Of a stretch of 64,000 nucleotides of DNA, positions 39,768-49,029 are shown piece after piece. The translations under genes and the position numbers were made by a program. Below the pieces are notes generated by a model that worked only from the letters and a program-made list of their open reading frames with translations, had not been told where the DNA came from and did not search any database. How positions within the stretch are numbered: the stretch's first letter is position 1; each line of letters starts with the position of its first letter. The stretch is from Gaeumannomyces sp. JS-464 (taxonomy: Eukaryota > Ascomycota > Sordariomycetes > Magnaporthales > Magnaporthaceae), in contig NGZR01000005.1 in assembly GCA_002197995.1 (NCBI GenBank), positions 3,224,001-3,288,000 of the forward strand. Direction: 5' to 3'.

Positions 39768-41199
39768 TGTGGGCCGCCAGTGGTGCGCTGTCTCCTTGGG
39801 AGTGATAGAGTTGTGATGCCCTAGGCCTTCTAAGTCACTCAAGTGAATCTGGCAAGGTGTCTTGATGGTTCTGGGATTGCTGGGGGCGTGGCGATGGGTT
39901 GGAGGAGGAGCTGCGGTCTTGAAATCAAGAGGAGCCTTTGGTGGCTTATAAGGACCTTCGAACGAATCCTCCCATCCACGCATCCCTCATTCACTTTATG
40001 TCAGAGGCACGCAGGTGGGTCTGGTCAAGGTCAAGCCCGCCAGCAGAAGCTGCAGCCCCGTGTCCCGGGGCGCGCCTCTATGCGCCCGCCGCTCGCGGGG
40101 TCGCATCCGTCCAAGTTGGCCTTGGCTTGGCTGAGAAAACGGCAAGACCCAAAAGCACTCCTCGACATCGTCAGCGTCGGGCTCTCGTTGCGCATTCTGT
40201 CGAAAAATTACGATATATACACTGCATATCTTGTGCAAAGCGGTGGCTGGATTCATATTTGGCTGAAAATGCTGGCACAGGGACGTCCCGCCTTGCCCCG
40301 GCCGAGGTGAAACTCTGGCCTTTTTTCTGCTAATCGCGTCATCCAGCCGCCTGCTGATGCATGGTCTCCCAAATCCCAGGCTCCCCCAGACCACCAGACC
40401 TGCCACATTCCGCGGTCGCAATTACATTTCTTTGCCAGGTGACAGAGTCAGCGCAACTCTCGGCAGGCACTGCCGACACACGCGGCGGCCGCTAGGCCAT
40501 GGATCAGAGGCGAAAATGATCAACGACCGCTGGGTTAGCCCGCGAATCATCTTTTGGCAAGGCTTATTTGTTATGTAAACTCACTTCCGCTCCTCGACCA
40601 CGGGGTCCGTCACACCGCTTCTAGATGCTTTCCTTCTTCGCCCTCAAGTGTTCTTGGGCCAACCAAGCCAACGTAACCTGGCTCTGGTGATCCATTGGTT
40701 CGCTCCCATCCGAACCCCCACCATCGGGATTTTCCCCTTCGCATGTGCAAGTGGCCTTGCAGACAATGCTATGAATATATTACTATATCTACTACCTACC
40801 TACAGATAGGTTGGTACAAATTCCGGGTGCTTACATCGATAGCAGACGTTTGCGCGCTACGGGTAGAGGCCCCGAGGATTGGACGTGGCCTTCGGTCAGA
40901 CATGAAACCCCCAATCTTCAAGGAAAATTGCAACAACTCTCTCATGTCGCCGACAACGCCAAGCCATTGGCAACCCGCTAGTTCGGTGTGCGGTCTGCGG
41001 CGGCCGCGGCGAAGCAGCCCTACTCGAACGCAGCAGGGTGCCTCCCTGACTGCCCATGAGGCACGGAGGCTGGCTGCACCTTTTGCACTACACGTAACCG
41101 CTAATCCACGCAGAGTGAAATCCCTCTTTCCTCGCCGCCGGCGCGCACGCCTTACGGAGACGACCCTGCAGCGTGAACAAACGACATCCAATCCTCCCA
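39768..41199. other. Intergenic region, promoter of UPF0643 gene and 3' region of the carrier gene
   Basis: About 1.4 kb without a supported gene. A CTACCTACCTACAGATAGG motif of the dispersed type lies at 40787-40808. Overlapping frames at 40695-41348 (+) and 40796-41203 (-) conflict and lack domains. Confidence 0.5.
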
Positions 41200-42387
41200 T
41201 CATATTACGTCATCGTCACTGTCTGACCTCTGACCACCTTTCAGCCACACCTTGGCTACCTCGTACGTGCCCAGGTACAGACCGCTCCCGAGCGCAGTCC
41301 AGCAATAGCCCTCCTCGGAAAAGCCCGCGGACTCCCAGCTCCGTATAGACATCCTTGGCGACCTGGAAGCCTCCAGCCCTCCGCCTTCCTCCGCCACCGT
41401 AGCACCGGTTTGCCTCTCCCCGCCCAGGAGCATCATTCGGGTCTTGACCACGTCGGTCGGCGTCGTCAGAACCGCCGCGACGGACCCGCTGAGCGCCGCG
41501 CTGGCCCCGTTCACGAGCCCGGTCTCCAGGAGGCCCTGCCCCGGGTCGACGCCGCCGGCCTCTCGCCGGGAAAACAGCGAGGCGAGCTCCCTGCGTCGTC
41601 GCCTGCCGTCGCGCCACCGCCACAGCGACGCGCGGATGTGCTCAAACATGGGGAACTGCATTGCCGTAAAGGGTAAATTTCTTGCAGCCAGGGCCGTGTA
41701 GCCGGCCCACAGACGGCGGTTGACGCCGCCATCCGACCTCCTCAGCGTACGTAAGGCCTGCAGTGATGTACCGCCACCACCGCCACCCCCTGAGCTGCGG
41801 ATCATCTGCGCGTTCTGCTTGATGACTTCTGCAGGCGTGAGGACGAGGCACGAGGCCAGCTCCCAGAGGCGAGCGAGTGGACTAGCGGCTGGGGCACGCC
41901 TTCCGGCACCGCGAGACAGCGCCGACTTTACGGACTCGTAGGTTGTGAAGAAAACGCCCGCTATATGTGCCTCGTATCAGCGCCGTCATTCTCGCCGCAC
42001 GGGATACTTGCAACTGATCATGGAGATTCTTGCCTGCGGGGACGACGACGCTTCCAACGCCCTGGTACAGGCCACGATAGGTCTGCTTGGGCACATTCTT
42101 GGCTGCCGGCGACTTCTTGAAGGTGTCGATGTAGTCTTGGCTTTGCCACCGCGTTTTGAGAGTGTCCAATGGATAAACCAGCAGGTCTATCGTGAACGCG
42201 GCACAAGCGCACATCAACATGTGAGCCTCGTGGATCGGGGTCAGGGAGCAGTTCTGTCATTGTCACTCACCACCAGGACCTCGGTGTGGGTATTGTTACT
42301 CATGACAACACGCAGCCCGCTCCAAAGCTGGACGTTGGTCAATTGTAGGCCATCACGATAAATCTGTTCGTTCGTCTCCAGGGGCAT
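41200..42387 (-). CDS. Mitochondrial carrier, PET8/SAM-carrier type
   Basis: Six-helix mitochondrial carrier. Signature repeats are visible: TIDLLVYPLDTLKTR (helix 1, PxDxxKxR), LVLTPAEVIKQNAQM (helix 3) and LTTPTDVVKTRMMLLGG (helix 5), with even-helix partners YRGLYQGVGSVV, FFTTYESVKSAL and ALGSGLYLGTYEVAKVWL. The order and the PAEVIKQ variant fit the S-adenosylmethionine carriers (yeast Pet8, human SLC25A26), which bring SAM into mitochondria against SAH. Exons: 42271-42387, 42034-42226 and 41200-41960. The 73-bp intron 41961-42033 has a GC-AG boundary; the 44-bp intron 42227-42270 is short, and 42220 would be the start if it is not used. Two compensating frame breaks lie between about 41400 and 41300. 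Substrate is inferred. Confidence 0.78.
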
Positions 42388-42803
42388 GGTAACATCATCA
42401 TGGCTGTCCGGATTGTGACCCCCTCTGAGTTATGACGACATACACACGGACTCGATGAGTCAGCAGCCGCACCAAGGCTGCACTCCATGCAAACCGCACG
42501 ACCAGGCTAAGGACACAGGAAAGGACATAGGAGATAGCAAAAATAGGGAAGATAGGGGAAATAGGAAAGGATATATGAATAAGGAAAAGAAACCTGCAGG
42601 ATAAGTTCGGGTAATGGGAGTTCCATTAGCTTTGTTGAACTGCAGACCTTTGTTTAAGCGGCGTGGTTGGATAAGGGTTAGGCGTCGAGACATTGTGTAA
42701 CAAGGGGACAATGTCGGCTTGGAAGAAATTGTATTACTTTATGAAAGCTAATAATCTTTCAAGGCCTTAAAAGATGCTTAAGGAGCCAGAATCTGCTAAG
42801 GGG
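42388..42803. other. Upstream region of the carrier gene up to the solo LTR
   Basis: About 415 bp. It contains an A/G-rich stretch (42530-42600) and falls in GC content towards the LTR border. It must hold the carrier promoter; no gene recognised. Confidence 0.5.
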
Positions 42804-42881
42804 TGTTACGACCAGCATGCAGGCCACCAGGACAGCAGGGCAGGAGGGGGCCCCGAAGTGGTGCCTCCGCCCCGCCTTGGT

Positions 42882-43050
42882 CACGTGGAGTCACGTGGGC
42901 CAGGAAGGATCTGTGGATCTGTGACAAAGCAACAGATCCAAGGAGGGATCTGTGGATTTGTGACAGAGCAACAGATCCAAAAAAATCTGTGGATCTGTGG
43001 CTTTGCCACAGATCCAACCCAACATAAGGCAAAAGGCAGCGTATATATAA
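42882..43050 (+). promoter_or_regulatory. LTR promoter elements: paired CACGTG motifs and TATA box
   Basis: Two CACGTG sites 10 bp apart (42882-42887, 42892-42897) precede a TATATATAA at 43042-43050, in the order expected for an LTR U3 promoter reading to the right. CACGTG is the classic bHLH site; that it is used here is inference. Confidence 0.5.
42907..43016. repeat. Three tandem 36-38-bp units, each a potential hairpin
   Basis: Each unit has arms of the type GGATCTGT and ACAGATCC. The third (42991-43015) forms a perfect 11-bp stem with a TTT loop. The same triple array is found in RIP-eroded form in the LTRs at about 46760-46885 and 63345-63495. Confidence 0.8.
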
Positions 43051-43465
43051 AGGATGGGTTTCCTACTGTTTTAGGTAGTTTTGACTAAGGCTTCGGCATT
43101 AGTTAACCTAAGTTAGCTCCCAGGCATCCCTTGGGGCAAGCAATTAGACCGGCCTTTTAAGTCACGTGAACCTTTAAGCAACCAGACCCACGATACTGTC
43201 CAGTCCACCCCTGAGGCGCCCTACCCTAGGAGCAAACCCTTGATTGTAACAAGGGGATTTAAAAGGGATAAAGGGAATAAATAAAAGGACTTTGTGGTTC
43301 GTGCGGTGTTTAAATGTCCGGGGCACCTTTTCCGGCTTTGGCCTTATTGGTCGCCTTACTTTAAGTTGGGCACCAATTTTTTACGAGGGATTGGACTAAT
43401 CCCCGTCCACGTAACCGCCTTCGTGTAACACTATCCTTTTTCCCCTAAGGCTCGCCTCGAAACTT

Positions 43466-43612
43466 TTATGCTTTGAAATCCCGTAGTTTAGTAGGGTGTT
43501 TGCTATGGAAGGTTTTAACTTCCGCTTTGGCTTTTTCGCCGTCGAAATGCTCCCAAAATTCCCAAATCCAATCCTTTTTAGCAAAATAACCTTCCCATTT
43601 TACGAAATACTT
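43466..43612 (-). pseudogene. Chromodomain relic (C-terminus of a chromovirus integrase)
   Basis: In one open frame the minus strand reads KYFVKWEGYFAKKDWIWEF then WEHFDGEKAKAEV and FHSKHP, ending in TAA. The KWEGY and WxWE aromatic residues are those of a chromodomain, which in Ty3/gypsy chromoviruses sits at the end of integrase and reads H3K9-methylated chromatin. This fragment is on the opposite strand to the neighbouring solo LTR and lies outside its target duplication, so it belongs to a different, older element. The rest of that element to the right is too mutated to follow. Confidence 0.75.
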
Positions 43613-43639
43613 AATTTTATTTTATATTTTTATAAAGTT

Positions 43640-45319
43640 TATAATTTTTTCGATTATGTATTTTCTTTCGATAGGAAAAGCGTTACGTAAAACCTGGTTA
43701 AAGTTAAGCCGGGTTTAAATGCTAGCGCGATATGGCTCGATAAAAAATACGTGGAAAAAATGATAGATTTTCCAAAACGCAAAAAAAGCAAGCCGTACTA
43801 TTGTAGGGGAAATTACTTTAACAATTTAAAAAGGGCTAAGCATTTTAAAATTAAGCTTTTTAGCAAAGCGTCGAGTTTTAACATAACGGGCGTTAAATAT
43901 AACGAATTGCTTTTTAGTAAAAATCGGAATAAAGCTTTTTTTTTGTTTATTTAATGCTTTATCCGTTTTCGGGCTTTATTAAAACATTTTTAAGCTTTTT
44001 AATGCATTTAGGTTATTTAATAAGCGTAAAGCTTATTAGCTAAGTTATATATTTGGTTAAAAAAAAGAAGGTTGTTTAAGGTTAAATAATAGCCGTAATT
44101 AGCGAAAAAAAAAATAACGAAGGTATTTGCCGAAGCAATATTATTATAAGCGAATTCCGCTATAAAAAAAAATTAACTTAATTAGTTATGTTATAATTAA
44201 TAAAAAAACGAAGGTAAACTTTTAAGCTTTAATTAAATCGTTTAATTTATTTATTCGTTTAAAAGTAAAAAGCGATGTTTATACGTAATTTTATCCTTAT
44301 TAAACGAAGGAAATCTTTTTATAAATGTACCGTAAACTTAAAATCTTTATTAAAAATAATATTTAAAAATACTATGCAATCGTTAGTATTTTTTAGCGAA
44401 AATGCGAATAAAATTATCCGTTTTTTTTCGTTTATTTTAAGCGGCACAAATATCCCATTTTAATAAATGGGTTTACTATTACTTAAATAAAATTACAACC
44501 GTTAAATAAAAGCAAATCGGTAATAAAGTTTATAACAACGGTTTTTTAAGGTTAATAATGTAATTTTATAAGCTAAAAAAGTTTAAAAAGGGCGTATTTT
44601 AAAGCTTTATTTTTTTTAGCATTTTAAATAGCTTTGGATTTATTTTTTAATTGCCTTTTCGATATCGAGCTATTAAAAATGGCGAATAATTAACTTAAAA
44701 GTTTTATTTATCCTTATATATTTCGCGATTTTAATATCGTGTTTAAATTCGAAAACCTTTTTTTTTTAAAAAGCTGTAATTAGCATTTATAATTTGTTTT
44801 TATAGTAAAAAAATTTATTTTTTACTTATAAAATGGAAAAGTCGCTGCTGGGGCCGTTAAATTCAGCGGGTTTTGGCATTGTTTTTAGCGGCAAGTGCAG
44901 TTAAAAACGCTTGGACCAAGGAGGTACCCCGCCAGGTATTAAGTACTTCGACGGCCTAAACCAAAGGCTTTGCTTAAACCCGGCGGTGGCTAATTAGGAC
45001 CCACTCTTTACGACCTTGGAAATGTCCAACTTTTGAAATTTGGCGGTTCCAACTGGCCAAAGCATTTTCAACTTTCTAAACGACGAGCCGTTAAAAATCA
45101 TGGCTGCCGTTCGCCATAAATGGCGGCAACGCCCTCGTCGGCCTTCGCCGGCCTTCGTCGGTTTTCCATGCCCCATCCGTTAAAAAGTCGCTCATATAAC
45201 CGCCGTCCGCCCTCTTACGACGAAATCGCACACGCAATAACAGAACCATTCCCATACCGCAGCTTGCAACCGTTGCCGTTCGCCGACCCGGTGTTAGCGG
45301 CCCCCTTAATAACCATGCC
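43640..45319. other. RIP-degraded AT-rich sequence, origin not resolved
   Basis: Very AT-rich with C kept mainly in CpG. Probably the remainder of the chromovirus whose chromodomain lies at 43466-43612, plus sequence upstream of the DUF3435 relic. A short plus-strand frame at 43751-43954 has no match I can name. 44850-45320 is less AT-rich and may include the N-terminal part of the DUF3435 gene. No intact gene. Confidence 0.5.
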
Positions 45320-46526
45320 CACTTTTTTGTGCAAGTTGCGGAGCGAGAGGCACGCAAAAAAGTCGACAAGCGACCGGCGCCGCTATCCGCCGAGGAGCAT
45401 GCAAAAAACCGAAAGCGATTAAAGCGCGTTTTCGTTAAGCCCGTTTTGGCTAAGGCAAGCCAGATTAACATCGCTAGCATTTTTAAAAAATGGAAACGGT
45501 ATATCCCACGACCTTATCTGAAATACTGTTTGTTAATTCCCGGGGTAAGGTATTGTAAAAAGAAAAACGTAGGCAATCCGAAAGCGATTTTGAAAAGCTT
45601 GCAACGAAAGACGACAATGGACTTTTTTTTTCGTTTGCAGGAATTACATTATCAGGTTATAAAGCACGACGCACGTATATATCCGCCAATTCCAGCAGTT
45701 ATACACCGTAATTACGAGCCGTTTTATAAACCGAAATAACGCAAGGAAAGTTTACAAAGTACTGCGAATGCTTCCTTTTACGCTTAACCCTTTTATATCC
45801 AGCCAGCGTTAACACATTACGTTTAATACTATCGTTAAGTTTTAATCCTTCGCTTCGGCCTCCGGGCTTTTAATATCCACGGCAAACCAGTTGTTAACGT
45901 GGCCGAGCTGCGCATTATTTTAACGTTTAACGTCGCTTATAATACAGGCATTTTTCCCAGCGAACGGCATCATATTAACCTTGCGGGTTGCTATGTAATT
46001 TAATGCTATACCGGGGCTAGGCCCGCCGAGCTTATTTATAACGAAAAACTGAAATTTAAAATCGTAAAAAAGCTTTTCGGTTTTAAAATCGTCCTTTCGT
46101 TTAACGCCGACCAAGGAAAAAGCGAAGGAAGGTGGGATAAATTAAACGATATTGCGTTTAACAAAAAGTCCCGGCGGGTAAACGAGCTGCTATTTGCGGA
46201 AACCAAAAGACGGGGCCGGCCGAAAGCTTTTTACTACGAAAACATTTTTTTAATAATCGTTTGCCATCCGGTAACGCGTCGGGCAACCCCGCGATAGCTA
46301 TTAAATTTGTTTATTATAAAAGCTCGAACAATAAACTAAAACCGTAAGTTTTACGCCCGCCGCACGCGATTTATGTAATTTTATTATTTTAACCATTGCA
46401 AAACCATTTTTTACTTTACGTTTACTAAAAAACTAATTTTTTATCCCGTTAGCATTATTATCGCGCTCGCGCTACACGATTACGCTTTTAACGCGCCGAG
46501 TTTAACAAACGCCTCGCGAATGTTTG
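45320..46526 (+). pseudogene. RIP-degraded DUF3435 / FluG-domain tyrosine recombinase gene
   Basis: Plus-strand segments, broken by stops and frame changes, match the fungal DUF3435 (FluG-domain) family in order: LSAEEHAKNRKRLKRVFVKP, ASQINIASIFKKWKRY and LKSLQRKTTMDFFFRL (45330-45640). After these come INLAGCY, CYTGARPAEL (45970-46030), IAIKFVYYKSSNNK (about 46290-46340) and IIIALALHDYAFNAPSLTNA (about 46450-46520). The Arg in TGARPAEL corresponds to the first catalytic Arg of tyrosine recombinases. The relic stops at 46526, where the chromovirus LTR begins, so its C-terminal part (with the catalytic Tyr) is missing from the window. DUF3435 proteins include the captain recombinases of Starship elements as well as solitary genes; nothing here shows which this was. 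Confidence 0.7.
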
Positions 46527-46974
46527 TGTTATAATTAAGGGTTTGCTTTTAGGGTAAAGCGCTTTAAAAGTGGATTGGACAGTATCGTGGGTTTGGTTGC
46601 TCGAAGGTTTACGTAATTTAAAAGGCCGGTTTAATAGCTTGCCTTAGGGGATGCCTGGGAGCTAATTTAGGTTAATTAATGCCGAAGCCTTAATTAAAGC
46701 TACCTAAAATAATAAGAAATCCATTTTTTATATATACGTTGCTTTTTGCTTTATATTAGGTTAAATTTATAGCTTTATTATAGATTTACAAATCCTTTTT
46801 AAATTTATTACTTTGTTATAAATCCACAAATTTTTTTTAGATTTATTGCTTTATTATAAATCCACAAATCTTTCCTGGTTTACGTAACTTTACGTAATTA
46901 AAACGGGGTAAAAGCACCATTTCGAAGCCCTTTCCGGCTTTACTGTTTTAAAGGTTTGCATGCTGGTTGTAACA
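46527..46974 (-). repeat. 3' LTR of the chromovirus (RIP-mutated)
   Basis: 448 bp, reverse complement of the solo LTR at 42804-43251 with dense C-to-T/G-to-A transitions. It starts TGTTATAATTAAGGGTTTGC and ends TGCTGGTTGTAACA. The flanking GTTTG (46522-46526) is its half of a target duplication; the partner would lie beyond the window. CACGTG motifs of the solo LTR appear here as TACGTA. Confidence 0.9.
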
Positions 46975-47088
46975 TTAGGTTTCCCCTTTTAAGCCAAATC
47001 CTTTTGGCCACGTTTTATCGCCCCGCTTTTTATTAATAGTAAGTACTTTCCTTTTTTACTTTTTTTTATCCTTTTTTAATTTAACAAA

Positions 47089-47610
47089 ATGTTTAGTTAA
47101 GTGCGAAAACGTTTTTTTGCGAAAAAAACCGTTAATCGTAAAAAGCTTTTAGCGATTATCTTTTTTTATTCCTTCGAAATGTTTTCCTATTTTTATTATT
47201 ACGAGGTTTTAAAACGTAAAAAATGTAAAGCTTTTTTTTAAAATTCGTCCCGATATGTAAAGTGCTTTCGAATTAACCGATTAGGGTGCAACGTTTTGGG
47301 GCTTTCGCTTTTAGAATTTCGGAATATCGTCGTGCAATACTTTAAGCTTAAAGCCGAACTAAAAAAGGCGAAAGAGAAAATTCTCCGCCTTTAAAAGCAA
47401 AAACGAATATGGCTGGAAAAGATAATGCGCGCGGTGCGCCGCGGTATTAACTTGGTAAAAAAGTTAAAGCGTGTTAAGCGGGAAGAGGCTAACCAAGCGG
47501 CTTGTTAGGCTGCCTCGCACCCCGAGCCTTTTGTAACTTTTTCCGTTTTTTCCAACTGGCAAGTGCTCGAGGTTAATCCTAACCTGAACTTGCTTGCCTT
47601 TTTTAACTAA
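47089..47610 (+). pseudogene. Extra ORF relic antisense to gag-pol inside the chromovirus
   Basis: One plus-strand frame runs from an ATG at 47089 to TAA at 47608-47610 (174 codons) with four internal stops, each explicable by C-to-T or G-to-A change. Readable parts: VRKRFFAKK, NSSRYVKC, NRLGCNVLGLSLLEFRN, a charged heptad-like helix YFKLKAELKKAKEKILRL, KQKRIWLEKIMRAVRRGIN and a tail SNWQVLEVNPN. Cys-Cys spacing followed by a coiled coil recalls small proteins predicted in other fungal repeats. The same ORF starts at 63704 in the second copy, where codon 4 is still CGG instead of TAA. It lies between the 3' LTR and the end of integrase, on the opposite strand. Function unknown. Confidence 0.65.
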
Positions 47611-47639
47611 AGTAAATTATAACTTTTTAACAACTTTTT

Positions 47640-47930
47640 TAAGTTTTGTAGCGCATTAAGCGTGGCTTTGGTTTTTTTGTCGAAGTTTCGGGTTCGAATC
47701 CCGGCACGACCGTAAAAGTTAATAAATTTTCGGGCTTACCCCGAAGCTTATCGAGCTTTTATTTTATTTTATTTTTTTTTGCTAACCGTTCGGTGTAAAC
47801 TTTTTTGCCCTATTTGGTTTTAGTAAATGTACTTTCTCTTTAACCTAATAGTATAATGGTAACACTTTTTACCTTTTAACCGGAAGTTTTAAGTTCGATT
47901 TTTAGCTAGGTTAAAGTTTTTCCTATTACG
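47640..47930 (+). other. Two tRNA-like sequence traces
   Basis: Around 47690-47712 a T-arm with perfect B-box GGTTCGAATCC and CGGG/CCCG stem is followed by GCACGACC, but the matching 5' acceptor strand is not seen. At about 47843-47915 the stretch TAGTATAATGGTAACAC looks like a D-arm, and ACCTAAT...GCTAGGT like an acceptor pair with mismatches, with GTTCGATT between. Both lie between the antisense ORF and the integrase end of the chromovirus and are probably RIP-damaged tRNA-derived sequences. No functional tRNA is claimed. Confidence 0.3.
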
Positions 47931-48082
47931 GCCGTTTATACGCACGGGGTATAACCGGTATGTGTACGAACGGCTGCGGTAAGCGGCCCGCCTTTTTGTT
48001 TTTTTGCTAACTTTTTTGTAAATGTTTTTATCGGTACTTTTTTAAAAATTCCTAGCAGTTTATAAAGTTGGTTTTTTTATTT

Positions 48083-48130
48083 CTACGTGTTTTCCTCGTG
48101 GCCGTACTTTTTCCACTTAATTAGGTACTT
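48083..48130 (-). pseudogene. Chromodomain of the chromovirus integrase (relic)
   Basis: The minus strand reads KYLIKWKKYGHEENT followed by a stop where the conserved Trp codon would be (TGG to TAG, a G-to-A change). It is the core of a chromodomain, placed at the C-terminus of integrase as in MAGGY/Tf1-type chromoviruses. Confidence 0.75.
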
Positions 48131-48299
48131 TTTAAGCTTGTTTTTTAACTTATAGTTTAAAAATTTTTTAACTTCGTACTTTTATATTAGGTCGATTTTT
48201 ATTAACTCGTTGCTTTTAAAGCCTGGTAGCGCTAGTTCGAATAGGGAAATATAAAAAACCGGGTGGGATTTTATGGTTAGCGGTAGTTAAAATTTGTAA

Positions 48300-49027
48300 T
48301 TTACGTTCGAAACCTTTTTTAATACTTTAAAAGGTTTTAGTTTTTTATAGTTTAGCTTATCGCTCGGTCGTTTTATTTTAATATTGCGTCGAAAAAGATA
48401 AACGCTATTTCCTTTTTTAAAGGTCGGTTTTTCGATCTTTTTTTTATTTGCTTAAATAGTTATGCGGTGCCGTAGCTTTTTTTTTAGCTTTATTTAAAAG
48501 TGTTTATATAGTTTAACAAACTTTATTATTTGTATTTCCGCTGTTAAAGCATATTTTCCTGTTTTAGGTTTTTTATACGCTAAAACGTAAACCCGTAGTT
48601 CGCATAAAACGGTGTAATTTTTATACTTTTATAAATTAAACTGTTATAAGCGAATTAAACCATAGGAAATAGTTATACCTAGTCGTTTTGTTTGTAATTA
48701 ACGTAGTAACGTAAATATTGCTTTATAATTTGGTTCGTTCGCTTTGTTTATCCGTTTATTTAAAGGTAATAAGTTGTAAATAAAAAGTGCTTTGCTTTTA
48801 GCTTACTCGTAAGCATTTTTTAAAATTTGCTCGTAAATAGCTTGTTTTTATCCGTAATTAAAAAGTTCGGCGTGCCGTATTCCGCTATTACGTGTTTAAT
48901 AAAAACGTACGCTAGTTTTATAACGTCGCTGCTTTTTTTATATGGTAAAAATAAAGCGTATTTGGTAAACCTATTTATTATTACCAATATATTATCGTAT
49001 TTTACTTTAATTAACGTGGTTTACAAG
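48300..49027 (-). pseudogene. Integrase catalytic core, 3' part (relic)
   Basis: A minus-strand frame with four or five stops in about 200 codons: NILVIINRFTKYALFLP, KLAYVFIKHVIAEYGTPNFL, ITDKNKLFTSKF, then TKRTNQIIKQYLRYYVNY and VXFAYNSLIYKSIKITPFY. It is the D,D-35-E core of a gypsy integrase: first Asp changed to Asn, second (ITD) kept, Glu changed to Lys. The reading frame is interrupted at 49028 by the Fot-like element and resumes at 50861. Confidence 0.85.
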
Positions 49028-49029
49028 TA

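Larger units (their letters stand above)
42804..43251 (+). repeat. Solo LTR of a Ty3/gypsy chromovirus, not RIP-mutated
   Basis: Begins TGTTACGACC and ends TTGATTGTAACA, so its ends are 6-bp inverted repeats of the TG..CA type. It is flanked by a perfect 5-bp target duplication AGGGG (42799-42803 and 43252-43256). The length of 448 bp is identical to the LTR at 46527-46974, which is the same sequence on the opposite strand with many C-to-T and G-to-A changes. It contains three CACGTG motifs (42882, 42892, 43163), a TATATATAA box at 43042-43050 and three tandem hairpin-forming units (about 42907-43015). A solo LTR arises by recombination between the two LTRs of a full element. Confidence 0.93.

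Noticed and set aside
42907..43016. CRISPR-like array of spaced repeats
   Set aside because: Three adjacent LTR-internal units in a eukaryotic genome with no spacers or cas genes; also present in other LTR copies.
42796..43088. Short frames with repeated DLWICDRATDP-like units
   Set aside because: They are translations of the tandem hairpin array in the solo LTR, not a repeat protein.
45320..46526. Calling a Starship element
   Set aside because: Only a truncated, RIP-degraded DUF3435 relic is visible; no element edges, direct repeats or cargo genes are seen, so the claim is kept as a hypothesis.
47640..47930. Functional tRNA genes
   Set aside because: The first trace lacks a pairing 5' acceptor strand and the second has mismatched anticodon and acceptor stems; both lie in RIP-mutated transposon sequence.
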